Source of the DNA: an uncultured Bacilli bacterium
GTDB lineage: Bacteria > Bacillota_I > Bacilli_A > RF39 > UBA660
Direction of reading: 5' to 3'
Assembly (NCBI GenBank): GCA_934101115.1
Contig: CAKOPW010000008.1
Coordinates: 1-64,000 of the forward strand
Length of the DNA: 64,000 bases
Below, piece by piece: positions 16,144 to 24,786 of this stretch; the first letter of the stretch is position 1; each line of letters begins with the position of its first letter. Position numbers and translations under genes: made by a program. The notes under the pieces were generated by a model. The model had not been told where the DNA came from. It did no database searches and saw only the letters and a program-made list of their open reading frames with translations.

Positions 16144-18087
16144 CTATCCTAATGGGTTCCAAATTGTCCAAACTTGCTCATCAACTTTTTTATCAAGTAA
16201 ATTTGAGTGTTGGAACTCATCTTTTACAACCATATTTTTTGCTTCTCCACCATTTTCATTAAAGTTAAATGGTTTTTCATTAGTTTGTGTATTTTTAATA
16301 CATATCTCATTATGGTTTGCTATTAGTTTTACTTTAGAATTACTTGAAGTAATGCTTATACCTTTACCAATATTGACTGTATCTGTAACTGTTTCATTTT
16401 GATTTTGTGAATACGCTAATTTTACTGAACCAGCATTACCCATAATATCATATATCTCCGCAGCATTATCGGTATCACTTATAAAACTTAAAGTAATATG
16501 ATTATCAAGAATGTTAATTGGATCAATATCATCAACACCTGTTTGAAACAATTCAACAGAATTAGTATTTTTTAATTCATATTCTTTATCGTTTATTGCA
16601 ACTTTTACATTAGCTAAAGAGTTTAGAATCTTATAATAAAAGCTAATAGTATATTTACCATTAGCTATCGTTTCTTCTTGATATAATGTATTATTTTGAA
16701 GCATTATTGAATAACCATTTGCAGCATCAGTATTTTGTTTTCTTACGACATTTCCATACCAAAATTCAAAAAGTTGGCCTTCTTCTAACACATCAGTTGC
16801 ACTAAAGTTTGTATTCCTAAATATATTATTTCCACCAGCTTCAGAAAAAGTATTTGTTATACCACTTTCTGCATTAGCCACTAGAATTTCAACACTTTTT
16901 TTATCAAAGTAATTGGTTTCTATGTTTTCATTAGTTTTATTTATTTCCGTTGTTGCTTTCTCAATAGAAATCTCCACTGAATCAGTTCTTTGTTTGATTT
17001 TTGATATTTCACTAGAATTTTCATTGACCTCAGAATTAACTAACTCAATTAATTTTGCGTTTTTATCCACTTTGGCACTTGTTTCATTTATTACTTGAAT
17101 TACATTAGTTCCCTTACTTAAATCAGTATTAGTTTCATTTATTGCTTCAGCAGATAATGTAATTTGATAATTTTCATCATCATCTATATCTCCACCTAAA
17201 TAACTAATTTTTCTAGTCATTACAAATGATTCTAATTCATTACCATAAATATCAGTATATTGTACTATATCTCCAAGTTTAATTGACAATTTATTATCAA
17301 TTAATTTAGAAGTCATTTTAAATACTACAAATTCCAAATCTTTAACTTGATTATATATAGGAATAATTGTTGTTTCTCTCAAATCTTCAGTAGTTGTCGT
17401 ATCTTGTGGATCAATAATATAATTATTATCAATTTTAAATTCTACAGGATTCTCTGGTTTAGTTTTTGGATAATATACTATATCCTCAATATCGCCCCTA
17501 CCAAGTACTACCAGATTTACTTTACTTGTTTTGTTCTTCTCGGAAGTTAAGGAATCCCAGTCTTTAACAACAAATTTATTATTTGTGAACCATTTAAAAC
17601 AAAACTTATCATTTTCATCAGTTTCAATCCAACTTGCACCAGCTTGAGCAATAAGACACAATACATCACGATTTTTCTTATTTGTTCCAATATATGGCTC
17701 TGCTTCTAAAATTAAGTCACTATTTGGGAAATCATCATCAATGAATAACACATTACAATTTTCATAAATAGCATTTCTCCACTCTTTTAATGTCATTGGC
17801 CATAAATATAAACTTGAATCATAGTCTGAATCAAGTTTATATTTTATATCATAACAACTTAACTTTATATTTACCTTCTCTTGAACTGGCTTTACATCAT
17901 ACACATAAAATGAACCAAATTTAGTTTTTATCCATTGATTTTTTAATGCGCTATATTCATTAGTATCATTTAACATCTGTATTGTTGCTTTGCCTAACTC
18001 ACAAGTACCAATTATATTTTTGTTAGAGATAGCAGTCGTTTCATATTCAAATGATTGAATCATTTTATTGTCATATTCTTCTATCAT
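16144..18087 (-). CDS. Tail-associated (Tal/baseplate-like) protein
   Basis: 647 residues. The first half (about 1-320) resembles phage tail hub or endopeptidase-tail proteins, including a conserved-looking RNRDVLCLIAQAGASWIETD-type segment near residue 140. Residues 330-400 form a coiled coil (NETSAKVDKNAKLIELVNSE onward). The second half contains a carbohydrate-binding-like beta region (GGNNIFRNTNFSATDVLEEG, FYYKIL). It overlaps the upstream distal-tail gene by 4 nt. It would cap the tail below the tape measure and carry host-recognition functions. Confidence 0.72.
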   Translation of the reverse strand: MIEEYDNKMIQSFEYETTAISNKNIIGTCELGKATIQMLNDTNEYSALKNQWIKTKFGSFYVYDVKPVQEKVNIKLSCYDIKYKLDSDYDSSLYLWPMTLKEWRNAIYENCNVLFIDDDFPNSDLILEAEPYIGTNKKNRDVLCLIAQAGASWIETDENDKFCFKWFTNNKFVVKDWDSLTSEKNKTSKVNLVVLGRGDIEDIVYYPKTKPENPVEFKIDNNYIIDPQDTTTTEDLRETTIIPIYNQVKDLEFVVFKMTSKLIDNKLSIKLGDIVQYTDIYGNELESFVMTRKISYLGGDIDDDENYQITLSAEAINETNTDLSKGTNVIQVINETSAKVDKNAKLIELVNSEVNENSSEISKIKQRTDSVEISIEKATTEINKTNENIETNYFDKKSVEILVANAESGITNTFSEAGGNNIFRNTNFSATDVLEEGQLFEFWYGNVVRKQNTDAANGYSIMLQNNTLYQEETIANGKYTISFYYKILNSLANVKVAINDKEYELKNTNSVELFQTGVDDIDPINILDNHITLSFISDTDNAAEIYDIMGNAGSVKLAYSQNQNETVTDTVNIGKGISITSSNSKVKLIANHNEICIKNTQTNEKPFNFNENGGEAKNMVVKDEFQHSNLLDKKVDEQVWTIWNPLG

Positions 18088-18503
18088 TCGTTAACGTCTC
18101 CATATCCTGTGAAATTAATTGTAAAAGGTTCATATTCAATATTGTCCGTATTGTTATCTTCTGGTAATTGGTGCCAAGGAGGGTTTATCTTTTGAACATA
18201 AAATTCTCTTGTAATAAATTTGTTTAAATACTTTTCAAAATAATAAATTTTTATTTTTGCCTCTCTTATAATTTCTAACAATGGAAACAATTCTTTTTGA
18301 GTTAATCTTTTACATATATCTAAAGTTGCTGCTGGAACTTCTCCTGCTCGTACTCTAACTAAATAAGCAGTAGTGGCTCCTCTTTCACCGACTTTTTCCA
18401 AATCTGTTAAAGTAGGTCCTTGAGTTCCAGCTGGCAACCACTCATAAGGTAATTCAAATGTTTTATTTGGGTTCTTTATACTTATAAACTTTATTTTATC
18501 CAT
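18084..18503 (-). CDS. Small tail protein between tape measure and tail hub
   Basis: 139 residues, soluble. It contains ELPYEWLPAGTQGPTLTDLE near residue 18 and ends EPFTINFTGYGDVNE. Its position directly after the tape measure gene is that of a distal-tail-type protein, but it is much shorter than classical Dit. I would place it in the group of uncharacterised phage proteins of this size (DUF6711-like), with moderate certainty. It overlaps the next gene by 4 nt. Confidence 0.65.
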   Translation of the reverse strand: MDKIKFISIKNPNKTFELPYEWLPAGTQGPTLTDLEKVGERGATTAYLVRVRAGEVPAATLDICKRLTQKELFPLLEIIREAKIKIYYFEKYLNKFITREFYVQKINPPWHQLPEDNNTDNIEYEPFTINFTGYGDVNE

Positions 18504-18518
18504 ATGCTATAACCACCT

Positions 18519-21218
18519 CTATGCTAATAGAAATTGAGTGCCAGTTTCTTTCTCATATTTCTTTATTTCTTCTACAGCCATTTTTCCAAAGTTTTCATTT
18601 CCAAACTGTAATATAAATTGCCAATTTTTAAGAACTATTTCTCTATCTTGACCATTTATTCCAATTTTTTCTAAAAACTCTGCTAATACTTCTCTATTTG
18701 CTTGTTTTATAGTATCTAATGGTGCTTCAATATTTGTTCCATGTTTTTGATCTCCCAAGATAGCTGCAAATTCTTGTCTTGGAGGAATTACAGCACCCTT
18801 TGCTAATCTTGGCATACTAACTCTTCCTAGATTTACTTCTGTAAACTTTCCTATCTCAACTCCTGGTATTTTATTGGCTGTTTTTATAATTTTGTTGATA
18901 GCCTTAATTGGAAGATTCATCATTCCTTCAAACATAGATATAATTGAATTGATAACACCTTCTATTGCTGAAATTACAATATTAGGAACTGTCTTTGTAA
19001 AGAATTTCTTTAATGTATTTCCAAATTCAGTCAATTTATCTGGTATTGTTTTAGTAAAAAATGTCTTAAATGCATTTCCTAGTCCATCAATTACATTTGT
19101 TTTCCACCAATTTTTAAATTTTTGCCCCATAGTTTGATATTTGTCAGGATTCATACCTTCTTTTAAATCATTTGGTAAATCTTCCATAAATGTTTCTTGT
19201 GAAGCATCACTCATACGGCTCATTGCTTGTTCAATTTTGTCTCTTGCATCTTCTGCTGATAACTCGCCACGATTATAGGCATCAACAACAGCTTTTTTAT
19301 ATTCATCATAATTTCCTTTTTCTGCTGCTATAGCTAACTGATTTTTCCAAGAAGCATCTATTTCTGCTTTTTTTGCTTCAGATAAAGTATCTGTTGCTGC
19401 AGTTAACTCATCTTGTGCTTTTTTGTTATTTAAGTAAGCTTTATAAACTTCTTTTTGAGAATTGTTCATATCACTATATTTTAAAGTTCCATTCTCTACT
19501 GCTTTATTTAATGCTTCTCCAGATAATCCGGTTTTTTTCTCAGCATCTTCTAGTTTTTTCATTGCGCTGTCTGCATTATCAACAGCATTAATATAACTTT
19601 CGTTCGCATTTATATAATCTTCCTGTGCTTTATTTAATTGCTCTTGTGCATCTTTTGTTGATAAAATTGCATCTTTTTCTGTAAAAAACTTTATTGTAAT
19701 TGCTGCAATAGTAGTTAATAAAGTCATGATTAAGGCAATTACAGCTCCTATTCCTAGTGTTGCTGCAGAAATTCCAGTTGCTATTGCATATCCAAGTGCT
19801 ATTGCTGCTGCTCCTAATGCAGCCATTCCAACTTTAATGATTTTTTGTTTAGCATCTAAATCATCCCAATTAGTTACTAATTTAGATATACTTCCAACCA
19901 TTAGTAGTAATCCGGCTATGGCAATTGTGGAACCTGTTCCTACCTTATTAAAACTTTTAGTTCCATCCTCACCAACAGTAACAAATAACTTTGATATAGT
20001 TTTTAATATTCCTGTAATAGGTTTAAATGATTCAACAAAATGACTTATTTTAGCTACTGCAAAAATTGTTCCCATCAATATTGCTATCCCTGCAACTAAA
20101 GCTTTATGTTTTTTTGCGTATTCATAACTATCTACAACAAAGTCTTTTATTCTATTCATTATGTTAAGTAATTTCTCACTATATGTAATTTCACCTGAAT
20201 AATCTATTGTCGAGCCACTTTGCGCTGATGAAGCACTATTGGAAGAAGATGGTGAAGAAATAACTTCTAATGTATCAATTGAGCTTAGAGAGCCACTTGC
20301 TTTTTTTGCACTTGAAGCAGTTTTGTTTAATGCTCCACTCAATTTTTTTGCATCTTTTGTAGCATCTTTTAAACTTGTTCCAAACAAATTCGCTACAAAC
20401 ATTGCTATTGTTCCCGTAATTTTACTTAACGCATTCATAAGAACATTAATTGCTGGTAAACAAGCATTATAAATTGGTGCAAATGCAGTCATTAAGTTTG
20501 CTTTAATTTGATTTAAGGAAGAAGAAAACTCATTGTTTGACTTTAATATACTAACAAAACCATTTCTCAATGAAGTTAATGAATTTCTTAACATATTAAA
20601 GATGGCAACCCCTCCTATAAGTCTTGTCATCCTACTTTTAAATCTATCTATTTTGTCTCCTACTTTAGATATCTGATTTCCGAAAATATTAACAGATTTA
20701 TGATTCATTGAATTAGTAATTTCTTCTTTTAGTCTAGCTGCATTTTCTTTATTGTTTTGCAATTTACTATTTAATTCTTCTAATTTAAAATTCAAATCTT
20801 GTACTTCATTACTAGATTCTCTTGAAGTTTTCATCTCAGTTTTTATTTCACTATTTATTTGAGTTAAATCAATTTTTGCTTGATTAAGGTTAGCTAACTC
20901 TTTATCATCAGCTGTTGTAATAAACTTATGGCTTTGAATTTCTTTAATCTTATTTAAAACTTTATCAAGTTCTTTTTCGTTTTGTTTTAGTTGAGTATCA
21001 AGCTCTTTTAAACTTGGTGGAACAACACTACCATTTTTTATCGCTTCTAATTTGCTTTTTACTTTTGATATTGCATTTTCTTGATTCTTAATACTTTGAA
21101 CACTTTTATTATATTTATCAACTAATTTTTGAGTTTCATCTGTCATTTTTTGAAAATCTTTTTTTATTTGATTATAGTTCATTTTAGTATTAACAACTAC
21201 TGCGTGTTCACTTGCCAG
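18519..21218 (-). CDS. Tail tape measure protein (probable CUG start)
   Basis: The longest phage gene, 899 residues if started at the CTG at 21218, which has GAGGTG five bases upstream. The first ATG (21182) has no Shine-Dalgarno. The N-terminal 200 residues are a long coiled coil (NQEN, KSKLEAIKNG, LKELDTQLKQNEKELDKVL). Hydrophobic Gly/Ala-rich helices follow in the middle (IAGLLLMVGSISKLV, GMAALGAAAIALGYAIATG), then a helical C-terminal half with KFFTKTIPDKLTEFGNTLKK repeats. These are hallmarks of tape measures, which set tail length and are ejected with DNA. Confidence 0.9.
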   Translation of the reverse strand: MASEHAVVVNTKMNYNQIKKDFQKMTDETQKLVDKYNKSVQSIKNQENAISKVKSKLEAIKNGSVVPPSLKELDTQLKQNEKELDKVLNKIKEIQSHKFITTADDKELANLNQAKIDLTQINSEIKTEMKTSRESSNEVQDLNFKLEELNSKLQNNKENAARLKEEITNSMNHKSVNIFGNQISKVGDKIDRFKSRMTRLIGGVAIFNMLRNSLTSLRNGFVSILKSNNEFSSSLNQIKANLMTAFAPIYNACLPAINVLMNALSKITGTIAMFVANLFGTSLKDATKDAKKLSGALNKTASSAKKASGSLSSIDTLEVISSPSSSNSASSAQSGSTIDYSGEITYSEKLLNIMNRIKDFVVDSYEYAKKHKALVAGIAILMGTIFAVAKISHFVESFKPITGILKTISKLFVTVGEDGTKSFNKVGTGSTIAIAGLLLMVGSISKLVTNWDDLDAKQKIIKVGMAALGAAAIALGYAIATGISAATLGIGAVIALIMTLLTTIAAITIKFFTEKDAILSTKDAQEQLNKAQEDYINANESYINAVDNADSAMKKLEDAEKKTGLSGEALNKAVENGTLKYSDMNNSQKEVYKAYLNNKKAQDELTAATDTLSEAKKAEIDASWKNQLAIAAEKGNYDEYKKAVVDAYNRGELSAEDARDKIEQAMSRMSDASQETFMEDLPNDLKEGMNPDKYQTMGQKFKNWWKTNVIDGLGNAFKTFFTKTIPDKLTEFGNTLKKFFTKTVPNIVISAIEGVINSIISMFEGMMNLPIKAINKIIKTANKIPGVEIGKFTEVNLGRVSMPRLAKGAVIPPRQEFAAILGDQKHGTNIEAPLDTIKQANREVLAEFLEKIGINGQDREIVLKNWQFILQFGNENFGKMAVEEIKKYEKETGTQFLLA

Positions 21219-21228
21219 TAAATCACCT

Positions 21229-21804
21229 CTATTTCTTATTTAATTTTTTCCAAGTATTTAGGAACTCACTTTTTTCATTAGATACTTTTGCATTTGATTC
21301 TTCTAATTCAACTAATTTCTTTATTTTATTGTAATTTGCTTTTTCTTCTTTAGTTAATTTACCTTCGTTTTTTCTTTTTCTGTAATAAACTAATTCCCCA
21401 AAAGTGCAATCAGATGACATATCCATAAAAAGAGAAAGAAATACCCACCAATGCAAATTTACTTTATCGGATAAATCTATATGATGAGTTTGGTTGATAC
21501 CACTAAAGATATAATTTCCATCCTTTTTAAAAGAATAGACTCTTTTTTTTGTTGCTTCTTCTACATCTTCTGTGCCACCATCTATAAATTTAATTCCTTT
21601 TCTTATTGCTTCTAGCATATCTTCCTTTAAAGGTTGTTCTTTATATAGATTAGTAATCAATATGTGCAACTGTTCATTATGAGTTAGTTCATTATCTTCA
21701 AATGCCATTAATATTTTTATAATTGTCTTATAATCATAATTAATATTATAAATATTCTCGTTTACTTTTATTTTTGTAGGAAGTTTATCTATTAATATAT
21801 TCAT
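21229..21804 (-). CDS. Phage Gp15-family protein (tail assembly chaperone partner)
   Basis: 191 residues with the signature of the bacteriophage Gp15 family: MNILIDKLPTKIKVNENIYN, then a helical region, a central YSFKKDGNYIFSGINQTHHI and LHWWVFLSLFMDMSSDCTFG. It lies between the gpG-like gene and the tape measure, the place of a gpT-type chaperone. Here the two chaperone genes are separate (TAATG overlap at 21804) rather than joined by programmed frameshifting. Confidence 0.82.
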   Translation of the reverse strand: MNILIDKLPTKIKVNENIYNINYDYKTIIKILMAFEDNELTHNEQLHILITNLYKEQPLKEDMLEAIRKGIKFIDGGTEDVEEATKKRVYSFKKDGNYIFSGINQTHHIDLSDKVNLHWWVFLSLFMDMSSDCTFGELVYYRKRKNEGKLTKEEKANYNKIKKLVELEESNAKVSNEKSEFLNTWKKLNKK

Positions 21805-22265
21805 TATTCCATCACATCTGAATTAGTAGACTCAAGATATTTATCTACTTTTGCATTTCTATTCTTTTGAACAAATGGAATAACATATTCAAGCAAAGGC
21901 ATTAATGATTCAATATCTTTAGTTCCTTGTGTAAAACATTCTATAGTTTCTTTTCCAAAAATGTTCTCTAGTTTAGTAATGCACGATTCAACTGCCTCGT
22001 ACTCTATTTTAAATACTGAATTTAATTTTTCTATTTCTTTTCCGGCAGCCTCAAATTCTTCCACAGTGGAATTATTAGAAAGTCTAGTTACATCAATATC
22101 TTTAAATTCATCTAATTCATTAATAGATAATTGAAGTTCGGATAAAATTTCTGCTAAACTTTTCATTATTGTTGAATCGTTTGGATTAAATTTGATTTCT
22201 CCTATTTTAACTCCATCTTCGTTTACAATATCTTCTCTTATCAAATTGTCTTTTATTTTTATCAT
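21804..22265 (-). CDS. Tail assembly chaperone (gpG-like)
   Basis: 153 residues, acidic and helical. It starts MIKIKDNLIREDIVNEDGVK, with IGEIKFNPNDSTIMKSLAEI and a C-terminal half around ENIFGKETIECFTQGTKDIE. Size and position between major tail protein and tape measure are those of gpG-type chaperones (DUF6673-like). The start follows an RBS-like AAAAGAGGATAC. The strong terminator at 22299 separates it from the major tail gene. Confidence 0.72.
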   Translation of the reverse strand: MIKIKDNLIREDIVNEDGVKIGEIKFNPNDSTIMKSLAEILSELQLSINELDEFKDIDVTRLSNNSTVEEFEAAGKEIEKLNSVFKIEYEAVESCITKLENIFGKETIECFTQGTKDIESLMPLLEYVIPFVQKNRNAKVDKYLESTNSDVME

Positions 22266-22284
22266 AAGTATCCTCTTTTCTATT

Positions 22285-22327
22285 TTTATAAAAAAATAAA
22301 GGGTGTAGATATGTATCTTACACCCTT
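22285..22327 (-). terminator. Strong terminator after the major tail gene
   Basis: On the minus strand AAGGGTGT/ACACCCTT with an inner AGAT/ATCT helix, followed by TTTATTTTTTT. It would lower transcription of the chaperone and tape measure genes relative to the abundant tail tube protein. Confidence 0.88.
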
Positions 22328-22335
22328 AGTTTTAT

Positions 22336-22869
22336 TTATTCAGAAGTTGTTTTTGTAAATGTATTTGTTGAAAGATTATAAGTACCATGTACTTTATCAC
22401 CTTTCCAGTTTAATGTTACTGGTGCATCTATTTCTGAAGTTCCACCACCAAAGGATTTTTCATCAATTACTGCAGTTTCAGTAAATGCTCCATATGTTCC
22501 ATCAGTTTGTTTATCGAAATACGAAACTTCCATACATGGAATAGCTGTTTTATCTCCAACAAGACTATATTTATGAATTATATATAACACATAAGATAAA
22601 GCATCATTTCCTCTAATTGCAATTGGATCTATCTCTGTAGTTTCTGCTCCAGCAGTAGAATTAATAGTTGTTTTACCTAAAACATTTTTCTTTGATTCAG
22701 TTTCGTTATTATGTTCTCTTGTAATTTCATCATTATCTTCTCCAATTGGAGTCCATGTTGGGTTTTCATCATCAAAAACAATTCCATCAGCTGTTGCTGA
22801 TTTAATATTTAAGTTCATAAATAATACTGAATCTTCTCTTTGAAATTTACCATTTCCATCAAATTTCAT
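22336..22869 (-). CDS. Major tail tube protein
   Basis: 177 residues, beta-rich. Features include FQREDSVLFMNLNIKSATAD, GENDNDEITREHNNETE-like segments, KKNVLGKTTINSTAGAETTE and a C-terminal APVTLNWKGDKVHGTYNLST. This pattern, with the position before the chaperones and a terminator right after it, is that of a siphovirus major tail protein. It stacks as hexameric rings to form the tail tube. Confidence 0.8.
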   Translation of the reverse strand: MKFDGNGKFQREDSVLFMNLNIKSATADGIVFDDENPTWTPIGEDNDEITREHNNETESKKNVLGKTTINSTAGAETTEIDPIAIRGNDALSYVLYIIHKYSLVGDKTAIPCMEVSYFDKQTDGTYGAFTETAVIDEKSFGGGTSEIDAPVTLNWKGDKVHGTYNLSTNTFTKTTSE

Positions 22870-22873
22870 TTTT

Positions 22874-23326
22874 TCACTCTCCTCGTTTTTTTATTTTTTT
22901 ATATATAAATTTGCCAGGCATTTCATATCTAGCAAATGTTCTGTCCTTATTCACAGAAAATAAGTAAGCACTAGTAACAGCTTCAATACTCTTTGGTTCT
23001 TCATTTTCATTTAAAGCTACATTTAATCCTTTTTTCGATTCGTTATACATCCATTCAGATATATCATCAAATGTTTTTAAAATTTTTCTTTGATATTCAT
23101 CTGTTAATGAATTAATTGGTATTCTTGTAGCTAGTGTAAATGAGATTTGCATCTCACGATTTCCTAAAACTGATGTTCTCAAAATCTTAGGTGTTGCTCC
23201 TTGCTCTAGTGACCAACTTTTATTTTCGCCTAAATAATCTACTCTCAAATTTTCTATATATGGACATTCTTTTTCTATATATTCCTTCAATATATCTATA
23301 ATTGCACTATCTTCTTGTGACTTCAT
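22874..23326 (-). CDS. Tail completion / tail terminator-like protein
   Basis: 150 residues. Includes AIIDILKEYIEKECPYIENL at the N-terminus, RTSVLGNREMQISFTLATRI and SAYLFSVNKDRTFARYEMPG. It matches proteins annotated as minor capsid or tail terminator in SPP1- or A118-like phages, immediately before the major tail gene. It probably joins head and tail. Confidence 0.68.
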   Translation of the reverse strand: MKSQEDSAIIDILKEYIEKECPYIENLRVDYLGENKSWSLEQGATPKILRTSVLGNREMQISFTLATRIPINSLTDEYQRKILKTFDDISEWMYNESKKGLNVALNENEEPKSIEAVTSAYLFSVNKDRTFARYEMPGKFIYKKIKKRGE

Positions 23327-23329
23327 ATA

Positions 23330-23749
23330 TTAACCTCCATCAATAATCTTTTGACAACCTTTAATTAGTTCATCTTGTTCACTATTTATCATTCGTTCGA
23401 ACCATTCCTTACCTCTTAATCCTCCACCATGATATTCCAAATCTCTATTTTCTGGATCCATAATTTTTTGTACACCCTTACGAGCATATGGACTTAAAGT
23501 TTCTGGATCTACCATCAATTTGCCTTCATATAAAAATCTAGCATCAGGAGAATCCCAAACAACTTCTCCTTTACCAATTTTAGTATTAGCTATTCCTGCA
23601 GCATGTATATGTCTACCTGGTAGATATGGTTCACTTTTGAACAATATAAAATTATCTATATATTTTTGTACTTTGCCTTCTTCATTAAGTTCACATTCTT
23701 TCATCAACTCAGTGATTTTAGGCATATGATATGACGCTTTTATATTCAA
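23330..23749 (-). CDS. Minor capsid / head-tail joining protein
   Basis: 139 residues. It has the pattern QKYIDNFILFKSEPYLPGRH, GEVVWDSPDARFLYEGKLMV, ARKGVQKIMDPENRDLEYHG and KEWFERMINSEQDELIKG, which is that of the Minor_capsid_2 family found at the neck. It overlaps the upstream gene by 4 nt. Confidence 0.8.
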   Translation of the reverse strand: MNIKASYHMPKITELMKECELNEEGKVQKYIDNFILFKSEPYLPGRHIHAAGIANTKIGKGEVVWDSPDARFLYEGKLMVDPETLSPYARKGVQKIMDPENRDLEYHGGGLRGKEWFERMINSEQDELIKGCQKIIDGG

Positions 23750-24126
23750 TTTGTTACCTCTATATTCCTTAAAGATAGTTCACCATAATCTGAATCATCA
23801 GATATAGTTTTTACATAAAACCATTTATCTATGTTTTCCAAATCTGTAAGACTATTTATTTCTTCAATTCCTTTAATGATAATAGTTTGATTTTCTACTA
23901 AAGTAAAAGTATCATTTTCTGCTTTATATTCTTTAGGCTTTTTATATTTTTTTAAAGATTCATTAGAAAAAACACAATTATAAGTATTTGAATAGTTTTC
24001 TCCTTTACTCTCTTGAGATATTATTTTTTTATCATAAAAAAAGACATCATTTACGATGCAATTATTGAATATCAATACATCCTTATCATCGTAAATATTA
24101 ACTACTGTAATAGTATGTGGAAACAT
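23746..24126 (-). CDS. Head-closure-like minor capsid protein
   Basis: 126 residues, beta-rich (MFPHTITVVNIYDDKDVLIF, TYNCVFSNESLKKYKKPKEY, IIIKGIEEINSLTDLENIDK). The neck-gene order, with a connector upstream and Minor_capsid_2 downstream, makes a head-closure role likely. The family is not named with confidence. Confidence 0.68.
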   Translation of the reverse strand: MFPHTITVVNIYDDKDVLIFNNCIVNDVFFYDKKIISQESKGENYSNTYNCVFSNESLKKYKKPKEYKAENDTFTLVENQTIIIKGIEEINSLTDLENIDKWFYVKTISDDSDYGELSLRNIEVTN

Positions 24127-24530
24127 TACATACCTCTATACATTAATCCACTTGTAGCCATATATCTGTAACATATTTTATAAATTTTATTTGTTAATTC
24201 TTCTTCTGTTAACAAATCTTTTTCTATTATATTAGCAACATTCACATAACTTTTAGAATGAGTCCCAACTGTTTCACTTGCTACAATTTGTTCTTCTTCT
24301 ATTTTTGATTTTTTTTTATCTTGAGAATAAAGTAATTCAGCTATTTCACAAGTACAATATTTAATAAAATTATCTATATTATTTTCGTTTATACGATTAT
24401 ATGTATTTTTACTTACATATGAACTTGCCATTATAGCATATCTTGAAAATGAAGATTCAGGTATGCTAGAACCTTCATAAATTTTTGAATAATATTCATA
24501 ATCTACTAATTTTGTTAGCATACCCATCAC
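24126..24530 (-). CDS. Head-tail connector protein (gp6/gp15-like)
   Basis: 134 residues, mostly helical. The N-terminal LVDYEYYSKIYEGSSIPESS and FSRYAIMASSYVSKNTYNRI, then a helix CTCEIAELLYSQDKKK, and a C-terminal LTNKIYKICYRYMATSGLMY, match connector adaptor proteins. It lies directly after the capsid region. Its stop and the next gene's ATG overlap by 1 nt. Confidence 0.72.
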   Translation of the reverse strand: MMGMLTKLVDYEYYSKIYEGSSIPESSFSRYAIMASSYVSKNTYNRINENNIDNFIKYCTCEIAELLYSQDKKKSKIEEEQIVASETVGTHSKSYVNVANIIEKDLLTEEELTNKIYKICYRYMATSGLMYRGM

Positions 24531-24532
24531 TC

Positions 24533-24772
24533 CTATTCATTTTCTTTTTTACTATCTTTTTTTGCTTTTTTATCTACTTCTTCAGTCAATTCAGCAATTT
24601 TTTTATTCAAATTTTCTATAGTTTCTTGAAAACAATCTTTTTCTTCGCTTAATTTAACATTTTCTTCAGTCAATTCAGCAATTTTTTTATTCAAATCAGA
24701 TGTGATTTCATTTAATTCTTCTTGTGTAAAAGAAGCTACTACCTTTTTCTTGTCACCAATAATTTTTCCCAT
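24533..24772 (-). CDS. Small coiled-coil protein downstream of the capsid gene
   Basis: 79 residues, almost entirely charged coiled coil, with an internal duplication (LNKKIAELTEE occurs at about residues 27-37 and 53-63). It starts MGKIIGDKKKVVASFTQEE. Unknown function; it could be a capsid decoration or assembly factor by position. Confidence 0.6.
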   Translation of the reverse strand: MGKIIGDKKKVVASFTQEELNEITSDLNKKIAELTEENVKLSEEKDCFQETIENLNKKIAELTEEVDKKAKKDSKKENE

Positions 24773-24786
24773 ACTTTACCTCTTTT

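Noticed and set aside
18874..20472. Several hydrophobic plus-strand open frames across the tape measure gene
   Set aside because: Their hydrophobicity comes from the complement of coiled-coil codons; no start signals and no gap in the real gene.
21229..22265. Programmed frameshift linking the two tail chaperone genes
   Set aside because: The genes have separate starts with a TAATG overlap and no slippery heptamer was seen at the junction; both are complete alone.
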